Assembly (NCBI RefSeq): GCF_037975245.1
Contig: NC_092580.1
Span: 6,796,501 to 6,860,500 of the forward strand
Length of the DNA: 64,000 nt
DNA from: Apostichopus japonicus
Taxonomy: Eukaryota > Echinodermata > Holothuroidea > Aspidochirotida > Stichopodidae
Direction of reading: 5' to 3'
Numbering within the stretch: the first letter of the stretch is position 1; each line of letters begins with the position of its first letter. The notes below the pieces were generated by a model. The model was not told the DNA's origin, did no database searches, and saw only the letters and a list, made by a program, of their open reading frames with translations. Positions 36,301-51,300 of the stretch are shown piece after piece. Made by a program: the position numbers and the translations under genes.

Positions 36301-39300
36301 TCTAATTTTAGATGAATAGTCATTTCCACAGTAGCTTATTTATATCTGATATTAAATAAGGGCAAAACAATATCATCACTGGGATCATGAACACGATCAG
36401 GATCACAATAGGTTCAAACTAAGGTTGCATGAACCCCTGGTAACCGGGCTTGCTTCATGGTCCACTGATTATAATAAACTCTGTGACTGATACAAGGGAT
36501 TCAGTACAGTTGAAGATAGCAACACCCATATGGGTTGTAGAAACTTGCACATGAGTAAGTCACCCACCCATCTGCAGTTGTTCAGAGACTCAGACATTTA
36601 TCAGCAGATAGGAAGGTGGGAGGTGTAAGGGTATGGGCAGGGGCGTCGGAGTCGGTTCGGCAGGTCCGGCGAATGCCAGACCAATATTCACGGCGCAAAA
36701 AAAAAAAAAAAAAAAAAGAGGAAGGACTAAGAAAAAAAAAAAAATGGCAAAAAATAAAGAACCAAAATGAAACATACCTTAAAAAGATGTTTCAGAAGAT
36801 TAATCGGGTACAAAAACAGACAAGGGAGAATCTTGTTTTTTCATATGACACATGTGAAGGGAGGTATATTTTTCAATAATTTTCAATAATGATGACGGGA
36901 AGTAGGCTATATGTGACTACTCTGGCATGGCAGAGGTCTTGTTTTCAAGCTTGGGAAGTGCCATTTCCTGCAATCTGGGAGGCATTTTTTCAAACCAGGG
37001 TGGCGCGTAGCGTAGTTTGACCTACCAAATGTTCCCCCGATAGTTATGATAGATGGCCATACTCTGATCTGCAGTACCAATCCCAAATAGCTTCCGACGC
37101 CCCTGATGGGGGTGGAAGGAAAGGGGCATGGGAGGTGTAAGTGTATGAGGGTGGAAGGAAAGGGGGCATGGGAGGTGTAAGGGTATGGGGGTGCAATGAA
37201 AGGGGGGCAGGGAAGAGCAGCGAGGTAGGGAAAGACTGTTAACAAACAGAGCCAAAGAATCTCAAAGAAAACCAATATATATATACTCAATAGAAGATGA
37301 TCAATGTTTTATATACAGGAAAGCAGCTATAATCCACTGCCCACCCTCCCCATTCCCATCCCCTCACTTCCATTCCTCCGCTTCTCATGTCACTAATAAT
37401 GTTCATACTTCAGTGGTTAGTTATTAGTGCATATTATAATAACAACCTTTGATGGCTGTATCTTTGTAATATAATAAAGCAGTTTCACAAACTGGATAAT
37501 TCAGCTTGTTGTTAAGTTTTGACTGATACCACATTTTTACTGTCTTCTTCTTTCTATGAGAAGTTATGTGAATGATATGTGAGGATGAGGCTTTGAAGTA
37601 TCACTTGAGAATTGCTAACTAATTAATAGCTGTTATAAGTATTTACCAAATTATAATTAAAGTTGAAATAGTTTTACTTTTCCTGCAGGTCTTACATGCT
37701 AGTTTGATGTTTGAGCTAGGTCATCTCAGGTACACCAGCCAGTTTCAGTATACCTTACTGATTGTACTATCAGTGGCAGTTTTTGTCCTGCTTGTACTAT
37801 TATGTACTGTGGGTTTATGGCTGCTTTACGTTAGAAAGCAAATTTCAGATGAAATTGTCGACCTGGAATATCAAATGCATGAAATACAAGATTCTGTCAG
37901 TGAGAATCTAAAGTCACGTAAGTCTTTTTGCTTTGTTTGATATCTTCTGTAATAAAGAATGAATATGTCCATTGTATTGTGTGAAACTTACTGGTAATAT
38001 ATGGGATACTGTCATGCACAAAGCATCAAGTATCTACTTAAGCACAAAGGAATAAATGTGAACTGCAACTCAAAAAACCTAATTTTAGGGTGTAACAAGG
38101 TTAAACTGAAAGTTAAACCTGTGATATGACCATCTTTAAAATTAGTGATCTTGGAAAACATTGCCTTTAATATATAAACATGTGGATGCCCTATGCTGTA
38201 AATAAGTGTAATTTGCAATGCTAATTAATACGTAAATTTATTTGGTACATTTCCTTGTGCCTCAGATCTGGCTAGGTAGGCTCAATATGTATCTAGTTTG
38301 CATTCCTTGAAGAAAATGGGGAAAAAATCTCTGGCTAGGTGGTTGCTGAGGTAAATTTGTCCCCATTGTTAATGGGGACTGCCACTGTCACATTATTATG
38401 GTAAATATGAATTAACATTCAGCAATAAAAACCTCAGGAAATGTGAAATGTTAGCAGATGAGAAGGAACAAAATAACTGTAGATAAGCCAACAGTTGAAT
38501 AGGCATGAAAGATTGATGTGTATAAGTTAAAAGGCTTGTTGGAGGACAAACCACTATATTCCCAAAAGTAATGTCTCCATCATGTCTGTTGACTGTTACA
38601 GTATTTGCCACTCTTCAAACGACTATGCATGACTTTGACACTGCTCTGGAGCAAAGACAGATGATACCAATACACTCTAAGAGGCAGTATATCTTAAACA
38701 TGCTATTCCTGGGGTTACAGGTAAAACCACCCTCACAACCAACAGAGGTACGTACATTTTTCCACTTCAGAATTTGCCTAGTATCCAATGGATGTGATCA
38801 TAATAGTTTTATAACATTACTTAAAAACTGTTTAAAATATATATATATATTTGCATGGACCTTGTTAAAAACCAAGCACCATTTTGATGTAAGATGCGGG
38901 ATTGGTCATCAATCAAAATTATTTTATTTTAGCATTACAGTTCTTATTCTGCAACTGTAATTCATATTATGTAGTTCTGCTACCTTAAAGAAGATTCACA
39001 TGTATGTTTCTTAATTCTTGTATTGAATTCTGGTATTGGAATTGATATTTTTTGTTATACTATCCACCACATTGATCCTGTCCCCTCAATAGAGTTTCTC
39101 CTTTGTTAATTAATTGTAACATTTATCAAACAATATTATGGTAACTTAGCAAAAAAAAAATCCGTTTGCAAACTGCTTATCTACTGCCACAAGCCTGAGT
39201 AGATTTGTCAAGGCCTGCTGCTAGGACTTAAACAGCCCCCTACCCCCTTTACCTTTGGTAGCTTAGATAAACATTTCCCTTGCTATCTGATGCTATCAGG

Positions 39301-42300
39301 ATGCAAAAATGTTTGATTAATTGAATTAAGGAAGTTACCAAAATAATCTTTGTATTGAAAGCAGGTTTTTGGGTACCATGGACAGAACTATCTTAAAGTG
39401 TCTAAGTTTATATGTTTATTAACATTGTCAGTCCTACTGGAAGTTTGCATTATAAATGATATCTCTAGGAATCAGACATCAGATTGCAATGATGACAGCC
39501 TAAAATAACATTCCCTTTGCCAGAGACTCTATCTAACTTACAGAGTTAGTTATGATTTACATAACAGAGATATTCAATTCTGCAGAGATGTTTGGGCACT
39601 TTTCCCCAATGGCAAGTCCTATCTGGTAAAGTTCATGTTAGTGAATACTAAATTAGCAAGAACTTTCACTCTTAAGTGCTGCATTAGAGGAATATGATTC
39701 AAATCCATTCAGAGAGAAAAAAAAAACATTCATTTGTCTTGCTGTTTTGTATTAAACATAGCAATGAATGACCTTAAGTTTAAGAGGTAAGTAAATCACC
39801 TGCAAATATCAAGATAGGGCACAGAAAGACATAGCGTATATTAAAGTACCACTTGGTAAGCCAAACATTGTTTTGAATATACTGATGGATTATGACACTA
39901 ATTTGAGGGGACTATATCATACCATATTGTCAGCATTTTCACCCAAATAATGCAAATGAAGTCCTGCTAGGCTTTGAATAGATTTGACTTGGTATCCCTG
40001 CTACTGAGGTCCCTCATTAGCTCCAGTACTTAATCAAGGTCGATTATATACATTCAATTTTCCCCTTCCTGTCAACCTTAATCCCATTTCTAGCACTGAA
40101 AGGGAATACCTCATTCTCAAATTACCTAAGAGAAGCATTTGGTTTGTTAACATCAGCTCTTTTGGTACACCTTTTCATTCAGGAAATTTTTGAAAATGAA
40201 AAGATCAGGTCTGCAATGGAAGAATTTTCATCTAAACTGCTTTCAAAGAAAAATTTCCTGGAAACCCTCATTCGAACCATAGACAGTCATAGCAATGTTG
40301 GTCCAAGGGACAGGTAGGAAATTTTCAGTTTATTTTGAAATGAAAACAGTTAGAATTCCTTACTAAGTTTGTTATCTCTGCAATACTTTCCTCTCCCTCT
40401 ACTTGCCCCGACCCTCTTTCTCCTTACCAGAATATAGGTACAAGAATCTCTCATAAGATATCCAAGCAGATTCCAATCAAAGCAGAGCCTGTCTTTACAA
40501 AATGTATTACATTGTGGCTCAGGTGTGTCTAGAGCAAACTAAGTCTAGAGCAAACTAAGTCTAGAGCAAACTAACAGTTGTGCATAGTGTATAGAGCAAA
40601 CTAACAGTTGTTTATAGTGTCTAGAGCAAACTAACAGTTGTTTATAGTGTCTAGAGCAAACTAACAGTTGTGTATAGTGTATAGAGCAAACTAACAGTTG
40701 TTTTTAGTGTCTAGAGCAAACTAACAGTTGTTTATAGTGTCTAGAGCAAACTAACAGTTGTTAATAGTGTATAGAGCAAACTAACAGTTGTTTTTAGTGT
40801 ATAGAGCAAACTAACAGTTGTTTTTAGTGTCTATAACAAACTAACAGTTGTTATAGTGTCTAGAGCAAACTGATAGTTGTTAACAGTAGCTCTGGTAACA
40901 GCATGGCACTCAAGTTTCCAAACTAGTCAAATTTTCAGACCTACATTTAGCTCAAAATTGAGAATTATTAACTTTTCTTGCTTTTGAAGTGACATATCAT
41001 TCACTTTCAACTTATGTACCATAATGTTAAACACATTAGGATTAAAAGAACAACAGTAAATTTTGTTTGCTGACAGTCTGCTAACAGTTTTGTTTTATTT
41101 TGAGATGAAGATATTGTAAGTTTTTTTTTTTCAATCTTACCCGGCAGAGTCAACATAGCATCACTCCTGTCTGTGTGTCTACTGCTGGATAGAAAGCAGG
41201 AACTCCTAACATCGTAAGTAGTGCAAGTCTCAACACCTTCATTAATTGGTCTCAAAGTGACCAACATGAACTGGTCTGTACAATGCTGTGTAATATTCCA
41301 TAGTGCACTAGTGTGTGATACTATGTTGTATTCCCTAGTGCACTGGTATGAGATGCTATGTAGTATTCACAAGTGCACTCGTCTGTACACTGCTTTGAAG
41401 TATTCACTAGTGCACTGGTGTGTATGATGATATGCAGTATTCACGGTCTGTACAATGCTATGTAATATTCTGCCACTGGTCTATGTGATGCTATATGTTG
41501 TATTCCCAAGTGCACTGGTCTGAGATGCTATGTAGTATTCCATAGTGCCTCTGGTCTGTTTGATGCTATGTAGTATTCACTAGTGTACTGGTTTGTATGA
41601 TTATGTGGTATTGACTAGTGCACTTATCTGAGATGCTATGTGGTATTTACTAGTGCACTGGTCTGAGATATCTTATGTAGTATTCACTAGTGCCTCTGGT
41701 CTGTTTGATGCTATGTAATATTTACTAGTGTACTAGTTTGTATGATACTATGTGGTATTGACTAATGCACTGATATGAGATGCTATGTAGTTTTCACTTT
41801 TGTGCACTGCATGTCTGTATGATGCTTTGAAGTATTCACTAGTGCACTGGTCTGTATGATGTCATGTTCACTAGTGCATTGATCTGTATGATGCTGTATG
41901 GTATTCACTAGTGCACTGGTTTATATGATACCATGTAGTATTCACTTGTTTGTATGATACTATGTAGTATCCACTAGTGCACTGGTCTGTATGATACTAT
42001 GTAGTATTTACTAGTGCACTGGTTTATATGATACTATGTAGTAATCACTAGTGCACTGATCTGTATGATACTATGTAGTATTCCCTAGTGCACTGGTTTA
42101 TATGATACTATGTAGTGATCCGTAGTGTACTGATCTGTATGATACTATGTAGTATTCCCTATTGCACTGATCTGTATGATGCTATGTAGTATTCACTTTT
42201 ATATTGGTTTATATGATGCTATGTCGTATTCACTAGTGCACTGGTCTGTATACACTGCTTTGTAGTATTCACTAGTGCACTGGTCTGTATGTAGTATCCC

Positions 42301-45300
42301 GTAATGCAAACATTATCCTTGATTTCTTTTTATCTTTACGAAGGTGAGCCAAAAAGTGATTGAATTCTCTGTCCATTCCTATTTTTTTTAGTGTCTTGTC
42401 CAATTTGATGAGAGAAAAAATTGAAGATAGTGATGGCAAGCGAAATAAATGCAGAATTTTGTTCAGCAGGTAATACTTTTTCAAACATTGCCTTATTCAT
42501 ACACTTCTTGTGCTTTCTAATTTTTGTCAACAAATTTCTGGTTAGTGATTAATGGGAAATATGTTTCTTCTGCCTTCATTGTGTGGTACGTACCACAATC
42601 ACACATTTTCTGAGGTTGGATACTGTGACAATGTGTCCCAAGCCTGGCATAGAGTCAACCCTTTATGATGCTGTTACTGAAACTGCATCAAAATAGCCCT
42701 TAAAATGGCTAAGATATAAGGATAAATAAGAAATATTAAACATGTGACTGGTCATGTGACTAACATGAATTGACAAAGTGGGTTTGACTGGTTGCTCTTT
42801 GGTTACTATATATGATCCAAAAAGCCATCTCTGGTGGTATTTTTAACACTGATGTTTATTACGTTTCTGGTCATTGGATAAAATCAAACAGTAACAAGGA
42901 AAAATTACTTAATGGATCGCAATAATCATACATTAAGGGGCAAATATTGACACAATCTGATGGTGTTCGTCCCACATAACCCACGCTAATGCACGACTAA
43001 TTCACTGTACACTGCGGTAACTATATGTTACAAAACAACAAACAAGTCTGTCTATGGTGCACTTTCTAATTTTCTAATGAATTTCGGAAAAAAAGCTCCA
43101 AAGTAGATTGTTTCTTATTCTAAATGAACTCTGACCAGGTGGGTTTAATGGAGAAAGCTGTCGCAATCGAAAGAAAGAAATTTATTTCTGTTGCCCTTAT
43201 GGCGTGAATGATTTACTGTAAAATCACTGCGACCAACCATATCAGCGTATTCATTTCACAAATGTAAGCTAAATAGTCTACACATGCGGCCCGATCAAGA
43301 TTTTAACACAGTCCTATACTCGTATCGTCCACTTTTTCAATTCCACGGATTAAGCTTCTAAAAACACCTGTTTATTAATTGCAATGGAGGGATATGACAC
43401 AATTTCACAGCTACATCGGTAAGATCGAGAGAAATATACTATTCAAGAGAAGGGACCTAAGACAGGCTAACCACAAAAGTGAAAGCAATACTAGGCCTAA
43501 CAGGCATAAACGAAACAGAGATTTGATTGGCGCATGATCTGTTGGCAGGACTTGCAAATTTTGATTGAAGTTTGTAGAATCTGTGGACTCGTTAAAAAAT
43601 CTTGCGAAATTGATACAACTCGAAGATATATAACTATATAAATATAATGAAAATTAATGTGAAAATTGTATAGAACGGTGTCATTTTCACTGAGCTTTTA
43701 GTGCAGTAAGCTGGGAAGGTCGAATTTTAAATTTGACAGACAAGTTACTGAGACTTTAACGGTGAACATAGGGACTGCCACCGCTTCAATTGTTTGTTTT
43801 TTATGTTTTGTTGTTGTTTTGTTTTGTTTGTAACTTTTTGTTAGCTTTGTTCCTTTTGTTTTCATTTTTTGTTCCATTGTTTGTTAAGGAATGAAACAGT
43901 TCTGGACAAGCTGATATCAAACTGGGTTACTCTTTTCCTGTACAAATATTTCAAGGTAATGAAACCATGACAGCTGGTGGTAAAAATATGCATTTGATTT
44001 AAGATGTTTGTAAAACCTTCTCTGTTTGAAGACAACTAATTGCCAGCACATTTTAATGAAATCAGTTTCAGAAATAAACTTAGAACCAATGATGAAGGTA
44101 TTGAAATCACACAAGTGGAAATTATTCCAGCTATGTGTGTATTGAAATTTACATTTAATAGTAGTAATATTTCAAGATGCTTCACAGAAAGTAACTTGCA
44201 AGTATTTGGTACCCAATCGTCACAGTTTCTGGCTTACATATTATTGTCAACAATGAAGGTAAAACACCATATTGGTACCAAAACTATTAATTTAGTCAGA
44301 CAGTACCATGGCTGTGAGAAGAGGGCCCGGGAAGGGGGAATTAAGTTTGTTGTTGCAACTCCCCTCTGGATGACTCTGCCATATATTTGGATAACTCACT
44401 TAAATGAGTTACAAATACTATCAGTTGTTTACCATGTTTAATGAGAATGTTCTTGGTAGATTCATTTGGGAATATTTCTTCATTCTTTACAATGCATACA
44501 AAAACTTTATTTCAATGTTATGACTAAGCAGTGGCAGTAATAATAATAACTGACAAAGGGTAAATGCTATACTGAATATATGCAAGAGAAAGAATTCAAT
44601 AACTGCTTCCTAGAAAAGATATAATAATAATTCAACTTTCTTTTAATAGTAGGGAATGCACTATATCATTTCTCTTCTTTTAGAAAAATTCCTGTGTTTC
44701 TATTAAGAATAACAATGCAAAATGTAATATTTTGCATGAATCAGATAGAAGTTGATTGGATCCTTAATATCTTCCATGTCACCAAAATTGATTTATTCTA
44801 AAGTACCATGGAATGTCTTAATGAGACAAAGACGAATAGCCTATTTTCAAAATTCTGTTTATACATATAAAGTACAGGACGTAAGGGAATGATCTGTAAC
44901 TTTTCATCTTAATTTCTGTGTGCCACATATATCAATACCTGTCATAGCATGTTATGTTTATGCATATTTTTTAGGCCAATGCAGCAACTCCACTTTACCA
45001 GCTGTACCATGTAATTAGGTACGTCTGTCAAAAGGGCCCCATCGATGCTGTCACTGGCAAGTCACAATTCTCAATCAACGACCAAAGGATGCTGGAAACT
45101 CAAATCTATTTCACTGAATTTGTAAGTTTTCAACAAGTTAAAACAAAAATTGCTAGATAAATTCATGTAGAGTAAGAATAGTTGAAGGTGGGAGGGGGAG
45201 AGGGGAGGGGTAGGGCAGGATTAGGTTCACAGTAAATCCATTTTTAATGTGCATGACATGCACTCACTCTGAGACAGAAGATCAGTTTGTCATTCTACAT

Positions 45301-48300
45301 AAGTTCCTTTAAGAATACAGTTGTTAAACACTGATAATTTTCATTTTTCAGAACGTTGATTTGATTGCAAACAGTGTGACAGGAGAGAAGATTTCTCTGC
45401 CTGTTCTAGATGTAAATACTATTACACAGATTAAAGAAAAGATTGTGTCAGTGCTTTATAAAGACGTCCCATTCTCAGAGCAACCTCTCCCATCCTCTTA
45501 TGATCTGAGTGAGTACACTTATGTCATCTTTAATGAACCATGTTGTATTTTTAATTCAGCTTGATTAATCTTGATTGGCATTGAATTTGTCTCTTGTTAT
45601 CTCACTCAGTTTTATAAGCCTTTCCAATTGATTGTGTATGGTATTCCTTTTTAGTTACATTCATGGTGCATAGCTAGACAGAATAATTAATGTTCCATAT
45701 TAACTGTCACTGTTTTATTTCCCTTCTGATAGTGTGGCGTACTGGGAATGAAGGACAACTCATCATTAGAGATGAAGATGAACTCAGTGGAAACACAGAG
45801 AATGGTTGGAGGAAGATAAATACTCTTGCAGACTTTAATGTAAGTCATAAACAGAGAAAACAGATACCGGCTGTTAATGATAGTGGAGAAGTCCAAAGAC
45901 TACTGGAAAATAAACCAGCTTTTGTGACAGATATATATATACTGGGGAATTAATTATCTTTGTAGCACAGCTTCCTAATTATTGGAATGTCTTAGATTGG
46001 GCTATTATCAGACAGAGGTTTTCCAATGACTGTGTTGGAGAGAGCAAGGAGGTGGGAGAGGGAGGAATGGGAGGAGAGGGCATGGGTGGGGAGGAGGGAC
46101 AACATTCAGTAATTGTAATTTGTTTTTGTTATTGAAATTTACCTTTCATCCTCGAACATGGCAATGTTTAGCTAGAAACTGAGAAAGAGTTTTGTGTATC
46201 TACGAGTAACTTGTTAACAAAGTCAATGTTTCTTACATCTCACAGGTAACACCAGAACATGCCTGTTTTGAGCTGGTAGGGAAACAAGAGCACCCTAACA
46301 TTGAAACTGCAGGTCAAGGTGCTACTGCTGAAGTAGATGGTAAATATAATCAAGACAAGATGTGTTTTGAAATTTGAATCATGATTTGTGCAGTTCTACA
46401 ATATAATCTTTTAATTTAGCATTTAACATCAGTCACCACTTCTGAAGTATTTGTGAAGAAGCCTGTTTCAGTAGTCATTGTATCCCGTTTCCTCTCATAC
46501 CCTTTCCCTGTCTGTCATCTCTGTGTCCTTCTCTTAGAACTTTCTCCCAGGATTCTTGCACCTCTCCTCCACATCTTACGCCCCTTATGCAACGCCTTTA
46601 CCAATTAAAGAAACTTATTTTGTCATTTGGTATTGTAATAAGTTTCAGCAACAACCCTGTGCAATTCAGCATGTGTATTTTATTAATGATCATAATACAT
46701 CAAACATTAATAAGAAAATTAACATTAATCTACTTTTTACTTATCTTTCAGCAGAAGGAAATTGGAGACCAGATGGAGGTGTGAATGGAGTCCAAGCAAG
46801 AAGAAATACATTCAGAATGAGTATTGATTTACCTTGGTTGGCCCCTGGAACCAGAGTTTGGCATTTGGTGAGATATATGCATATTGAAGGTAGAATTGTT
46901 TCACTTACCAATGATTATTATGTAAATCAGAGCCGTGTAACTATCATATATAAGAAGAAGATGTCTCTCTGATGGATTGCGGGTATGGGATTTCAATTGC
47001 ATGGAAGTAATTATCTATATTAGCATGAAATCTGTGATGTAGTTAGAAAGGTAAAGTGCTGATAATAATGCTTATGTGCTTAATTATCTTCAACTTTAAT
47101 TGATTATATGATACTTTTCTGTTTTTTTTTTGGGGGGGGAGGGTCTGATGGTGAAAGGGCATATGGGGGAAGGGTTGCTGTGGTTTGGCTCTTGAGAAAT
47201 ATAGTAAAAGACAGATTAATGAAAACTAGAATTAGACCTTTACCTCTCTTTTTGGTTTCAAAGAGCATTACTAACTTTTCATGGGGCCATGAAGCTGACA
47301 CTATTGACCCTTTGATTTCGATCTCAGCAAAACATTCAGCTTTGTCGATAAAATAACCACCAGTCATCTAAACTATTGTTTTAAAGAAAGCACTGTAACA
47401 CATTTCATCTCTGGGTACTCATATATTGGAACACACATAACATTGTAGAATAAGTCTCCATGTAAATTCCCAGTAATCACTGTTATAGGTTTGACCTATT
47501 TAAGAAACAATATCGCTAGATTGATGATGGACAGTGCTTTGTCAAATTACTTATCATGCAGAAACACCTCTCTGAAGTAAACTGTCAATAAAGTTTCTTT
47601 CTAATCAATACAGGTGAAAGAAGAAGATGAGAATGAAGACCAGGATGATAAGAAGAGCAAACGGAAGGAGATAAAAGAAGTTGTCCTGCCATTCCTCCCG
47701 GCAACAAGGGTAAGATTCATTCACTACTATACCTCCCGGCAACAAGGGTAAGATTCATTCACTACTATACCTCCCTGCAACAAGGGTAAGATTCATTCAC
47801 TGCCATTCCTCCCGGCAACAAGGGTAAGATTCATTCACTGCCATTCCTCCCGGCAACAAGGGTAAGATTCATTCACTGCCATTCCTCCCGGCAACAAGGG
47901 TAAGATTCATTCACTGCCATTCCTCCCGGCAACAAGGGTAAGATTCATTCACTGCCATTCCTCCCGGCAACAAGGGTAAGATTCATCCACTGCCATTCCT
48001 CCCGGCAACAAGGGTAAGATTCATTCACTGCCATTCCTCCCGGCAACAAGGGTAAGATTCATTCACTTCTGAACGTTTGTATTTTTGCATGATCAGAGTT
48101 TTACTTCAGTGAGGTGAGAAAAAGGGGAAGGTTGGCAAGGGGGAATGGTACATGAAAAGTTATTTTTAGTATCTGCTTACTTTATTAAAAGAAGTGCAAA
48201 ACTAAACCCTGTTCCACTTTCCCCGTCATTCAGTAACTAGTGCAGTAGCATAATATTATCAGTTGCAGTGCAGAACAAAGCTCCAACATCTGTCACAAAA

Positions 48301-51300
48301 GTGTAGCAGGACAAGGCCTTTATTGTGAAACTAATGGTACTTTTACTTGTTAATATTTCTGAAAATTAATACTTTCTTAGAAGGTTTTAACATTTTGTTG
48401 TAAGGTGCTACAAGACAATCAGCTAACAACATTGTGCTCCATAGTCGAAACATTGTTGTTCTTTGCTTCGGCTGGGTAGAATGCTTCATAAGATTAAAAG
48501 GATACTCCTGAGAAAAATTGATTTTACAAGGTTTGAGAGAGAAACATTTCCTTAGCATCATCGTGAAATTTGAATTCAATTCCTGCCTACGGTTTCAAGA
48601 TAATTATAATAGCTTTCGAAGTTAAACATGTTTCTTACCCAACATGAACTTAAGCAAGCAGCTGCAGTGTGATATGTCAGGGAAGCATAGTGACAAATGT
48701 GTCATTCATGTTTTCCTTGAATATTCACATAAAATCTCCTATTTTAAACTTGGTATATCCCATAAAAGTTAAAAAACAATAGCGAAAAGCAAAAGGTAAA
48801 CAAAACATTTTGCTGTCACTGTTCACCTATGACATCACAACTGTTTGCTTTAAGTTACCTTATAGTAGATTTTGTGACAATTTCAATAAGCAATATCTCG
48901 ATAACTTTATGTAGGAATTGCTTTCAAATTTGACCGGGATGCATAGAATCTGTTTATTTTCATTACTCATCCTCTGGCCTATCCTTTTAAGATAAATAAA
49001 ACCTGAAATTTCCTGATAATTTGGAGAGTAAATTTCTTTCATTTATCATTCCATCCATAGAATTACATCCAAAAGTATGTTGATAATCTGCTGGATGCCA
49101 TGTTTACGGAACAAGACTCAGATATACCCAAGGCTATCCAGTATCTCTTTCAGTTTTTTGATGAAGAGGCTGGAAAACTAGATGACCCAGACTTTGCTAA
49201 AGCCTGGAAAGACAATGTGTAAGTTTCAATGTGTGATTACAAATCAGGCAGGTTTACTTTGTTGTTTTCTGTGAGTGAGGGGGAGAGCATGAATTGTTAG
49301 AAACAGTTCATTATCATTATGAAACCATGATACAACATTCACTTTGTAACCAGTCAAGCTAATAACTTATGTAATTCTAAGGAAGCCACCCTCCCATCCT
49401 ACTTGAACTAGAAAGCCAAAAATGCAGCAGAGATAAAAGAGGCAAATTACACATTTTCACTGCAGATAACCTTTTTTAAAACAATGGAATGGAATTATTA
49501 ATGACCTACTAATTAACAAAAATAGTTTTATAGCAATCTCAGTTGGGAAATACACAGTAGATGGTGAGAAAAGCCAGAAGTTGCACTCAAAATTGGTTCA
49601 TTTTTCCTTTTCTTTCTGGCTCATTCAGGGGCAAAATGTGGATTTATCTTTATATTTGGTCTTCTATAGGTTGGCTTTGAGATACTGGACTACCATCATA
49701 GCTAACCCTCAGTATGCCTTAGATGTAGGAACAGAGAACTATATCCAGGCCTGTCTCAGAATTCTGGTACAAGTCGTGAAGGACACTTGTGCAGGTAGAA
49801 GTAAACCAACCAAAAGCCAGGTTAGTTGGATTACAATATGCCTTCATTCTCAGCGACAGATGATATATTATTACAGCAAGTGCAAAGTGCTTCCCCTGCA
49901 AGACAAATATATGTTATTATTTCACCAGGTTATTTTGGCAAGTAAGGTAGCCAATTATTATCATTGTGTAGGAAACTTGTACTGTATGTTAGGTGAGATC
50001 ATATAAATTGAAGTAGGAAGAACGACATGATGCAACATATACTGAAGCCACTCATCCAACTGGTGGCCCTTTGCTTGTCCGGAAGGAAATAATACAAACA
50101 CTACGTCTTTGACATAATTAAAGTGATATAGTTCACATAAGTCACTTGAAATGGTGATATCGTGTGCCGCATTTGGGTGCCAAAATCGTCCAAAATGTGA
50201 CAGTGGACTGTAGTTTCACAGGTAATTCTTAGGAAGTGATAATAGAAGCAAATACATAGGAATCTAATAACTTTACTATAGTGTCGTCTGCTCAGCTGCT
50301 GTATTTTTATACACTGGTCCTGTGATATAGTTAACCAGCCTAGGTCCCTAGACCGGCTATGGATTTCCTTTTGGATGTGATATGACTAAAGCCTAATGAC
50401 AAAGATTATCACCACCTAATTTGACTTAAAACTGTATCCCTAAAGATAGATAAAAATGCCAGAATAACATGGGATGGCAGTAATGATGTCCTGGGCTTAT
50501 CACTAATTATTCAATACTAGGAAAATAGGCTTAATCTAGCTTTAGGACACTGTACAGAGCCTTGCCCAATGTCTAACTTAGGTTAGCCTAGGTCATAACT
50601 TAAGCCTAGAATATTTCAGTATATAACATAAAACATATCTAGAATTGTTCAAACATCCTCCCAACACTGAAAGAGTGGCAAAAGGGCATTGGCAGTATCA
50701 ACCTATCCAGTAATCTGAGTTTTGAGGTAGGCCAAAGCCTACTCAGTCCAGCCAGGTATGTTTTGGACAGTAACTTTATAGGCTATTTTCCTAAATTTAC
50801 TCAACTATGATTTAAGGCCTAATAATATTTACTAACCATGTTCGGACAAAGCTTTGTAGGCAAAACGACACACACAAGCCACTACTGTACTAACATCTCA
50901 TTATTTGATGACTGTTACTCATAGGCGTAGGAGCCTAATTTGATTTGGGGGGGCTGTAACGACTTGCCCGAAAAATAGAGCCAAAATTTTTCGCGCGCTT
51001 CGCACGCATTCAACATTTCAATGTGCATATCATATAGGCATTCATCGGTTACTACATCACATGCCTTTACCCAATGAATGCTTATATGGTATGCACACTA
51101 AGATGTTGAATGCGCGCGAAGCGCGCGAACATTTGGGTTATATTTTCCGTTTTATCACCCTTTCATATTGGTTATAATTATTGGGGAAGTCGTTACGATA
51201 ATAATAATAATATCAGTTTAACCATTGAAAAACCATTGCAAATTAACCATTGCAAATTATTCTTCTTTCAGTAGGTGCCCGAAAAATTATCACCATATTG

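Noticed and set aside
38720-38721. Alternative donor within exon 38602-38747
   Set aside because: It is in phase, but the longer exon keeps the expected length before the GAP helix. It may be a minor form.
40528-40880. Regular 30-bp repeats resembling a CRISPR array
   Set aside because: The copies are head-to-tail without unique spacers and lie in an animal intron.
45186-45220. G-rich strings as intrinsic terminators or promoters
   Set aside because: This is eukaryotic intron sequence; poly-purine tracts alone are not evidence of a signal.
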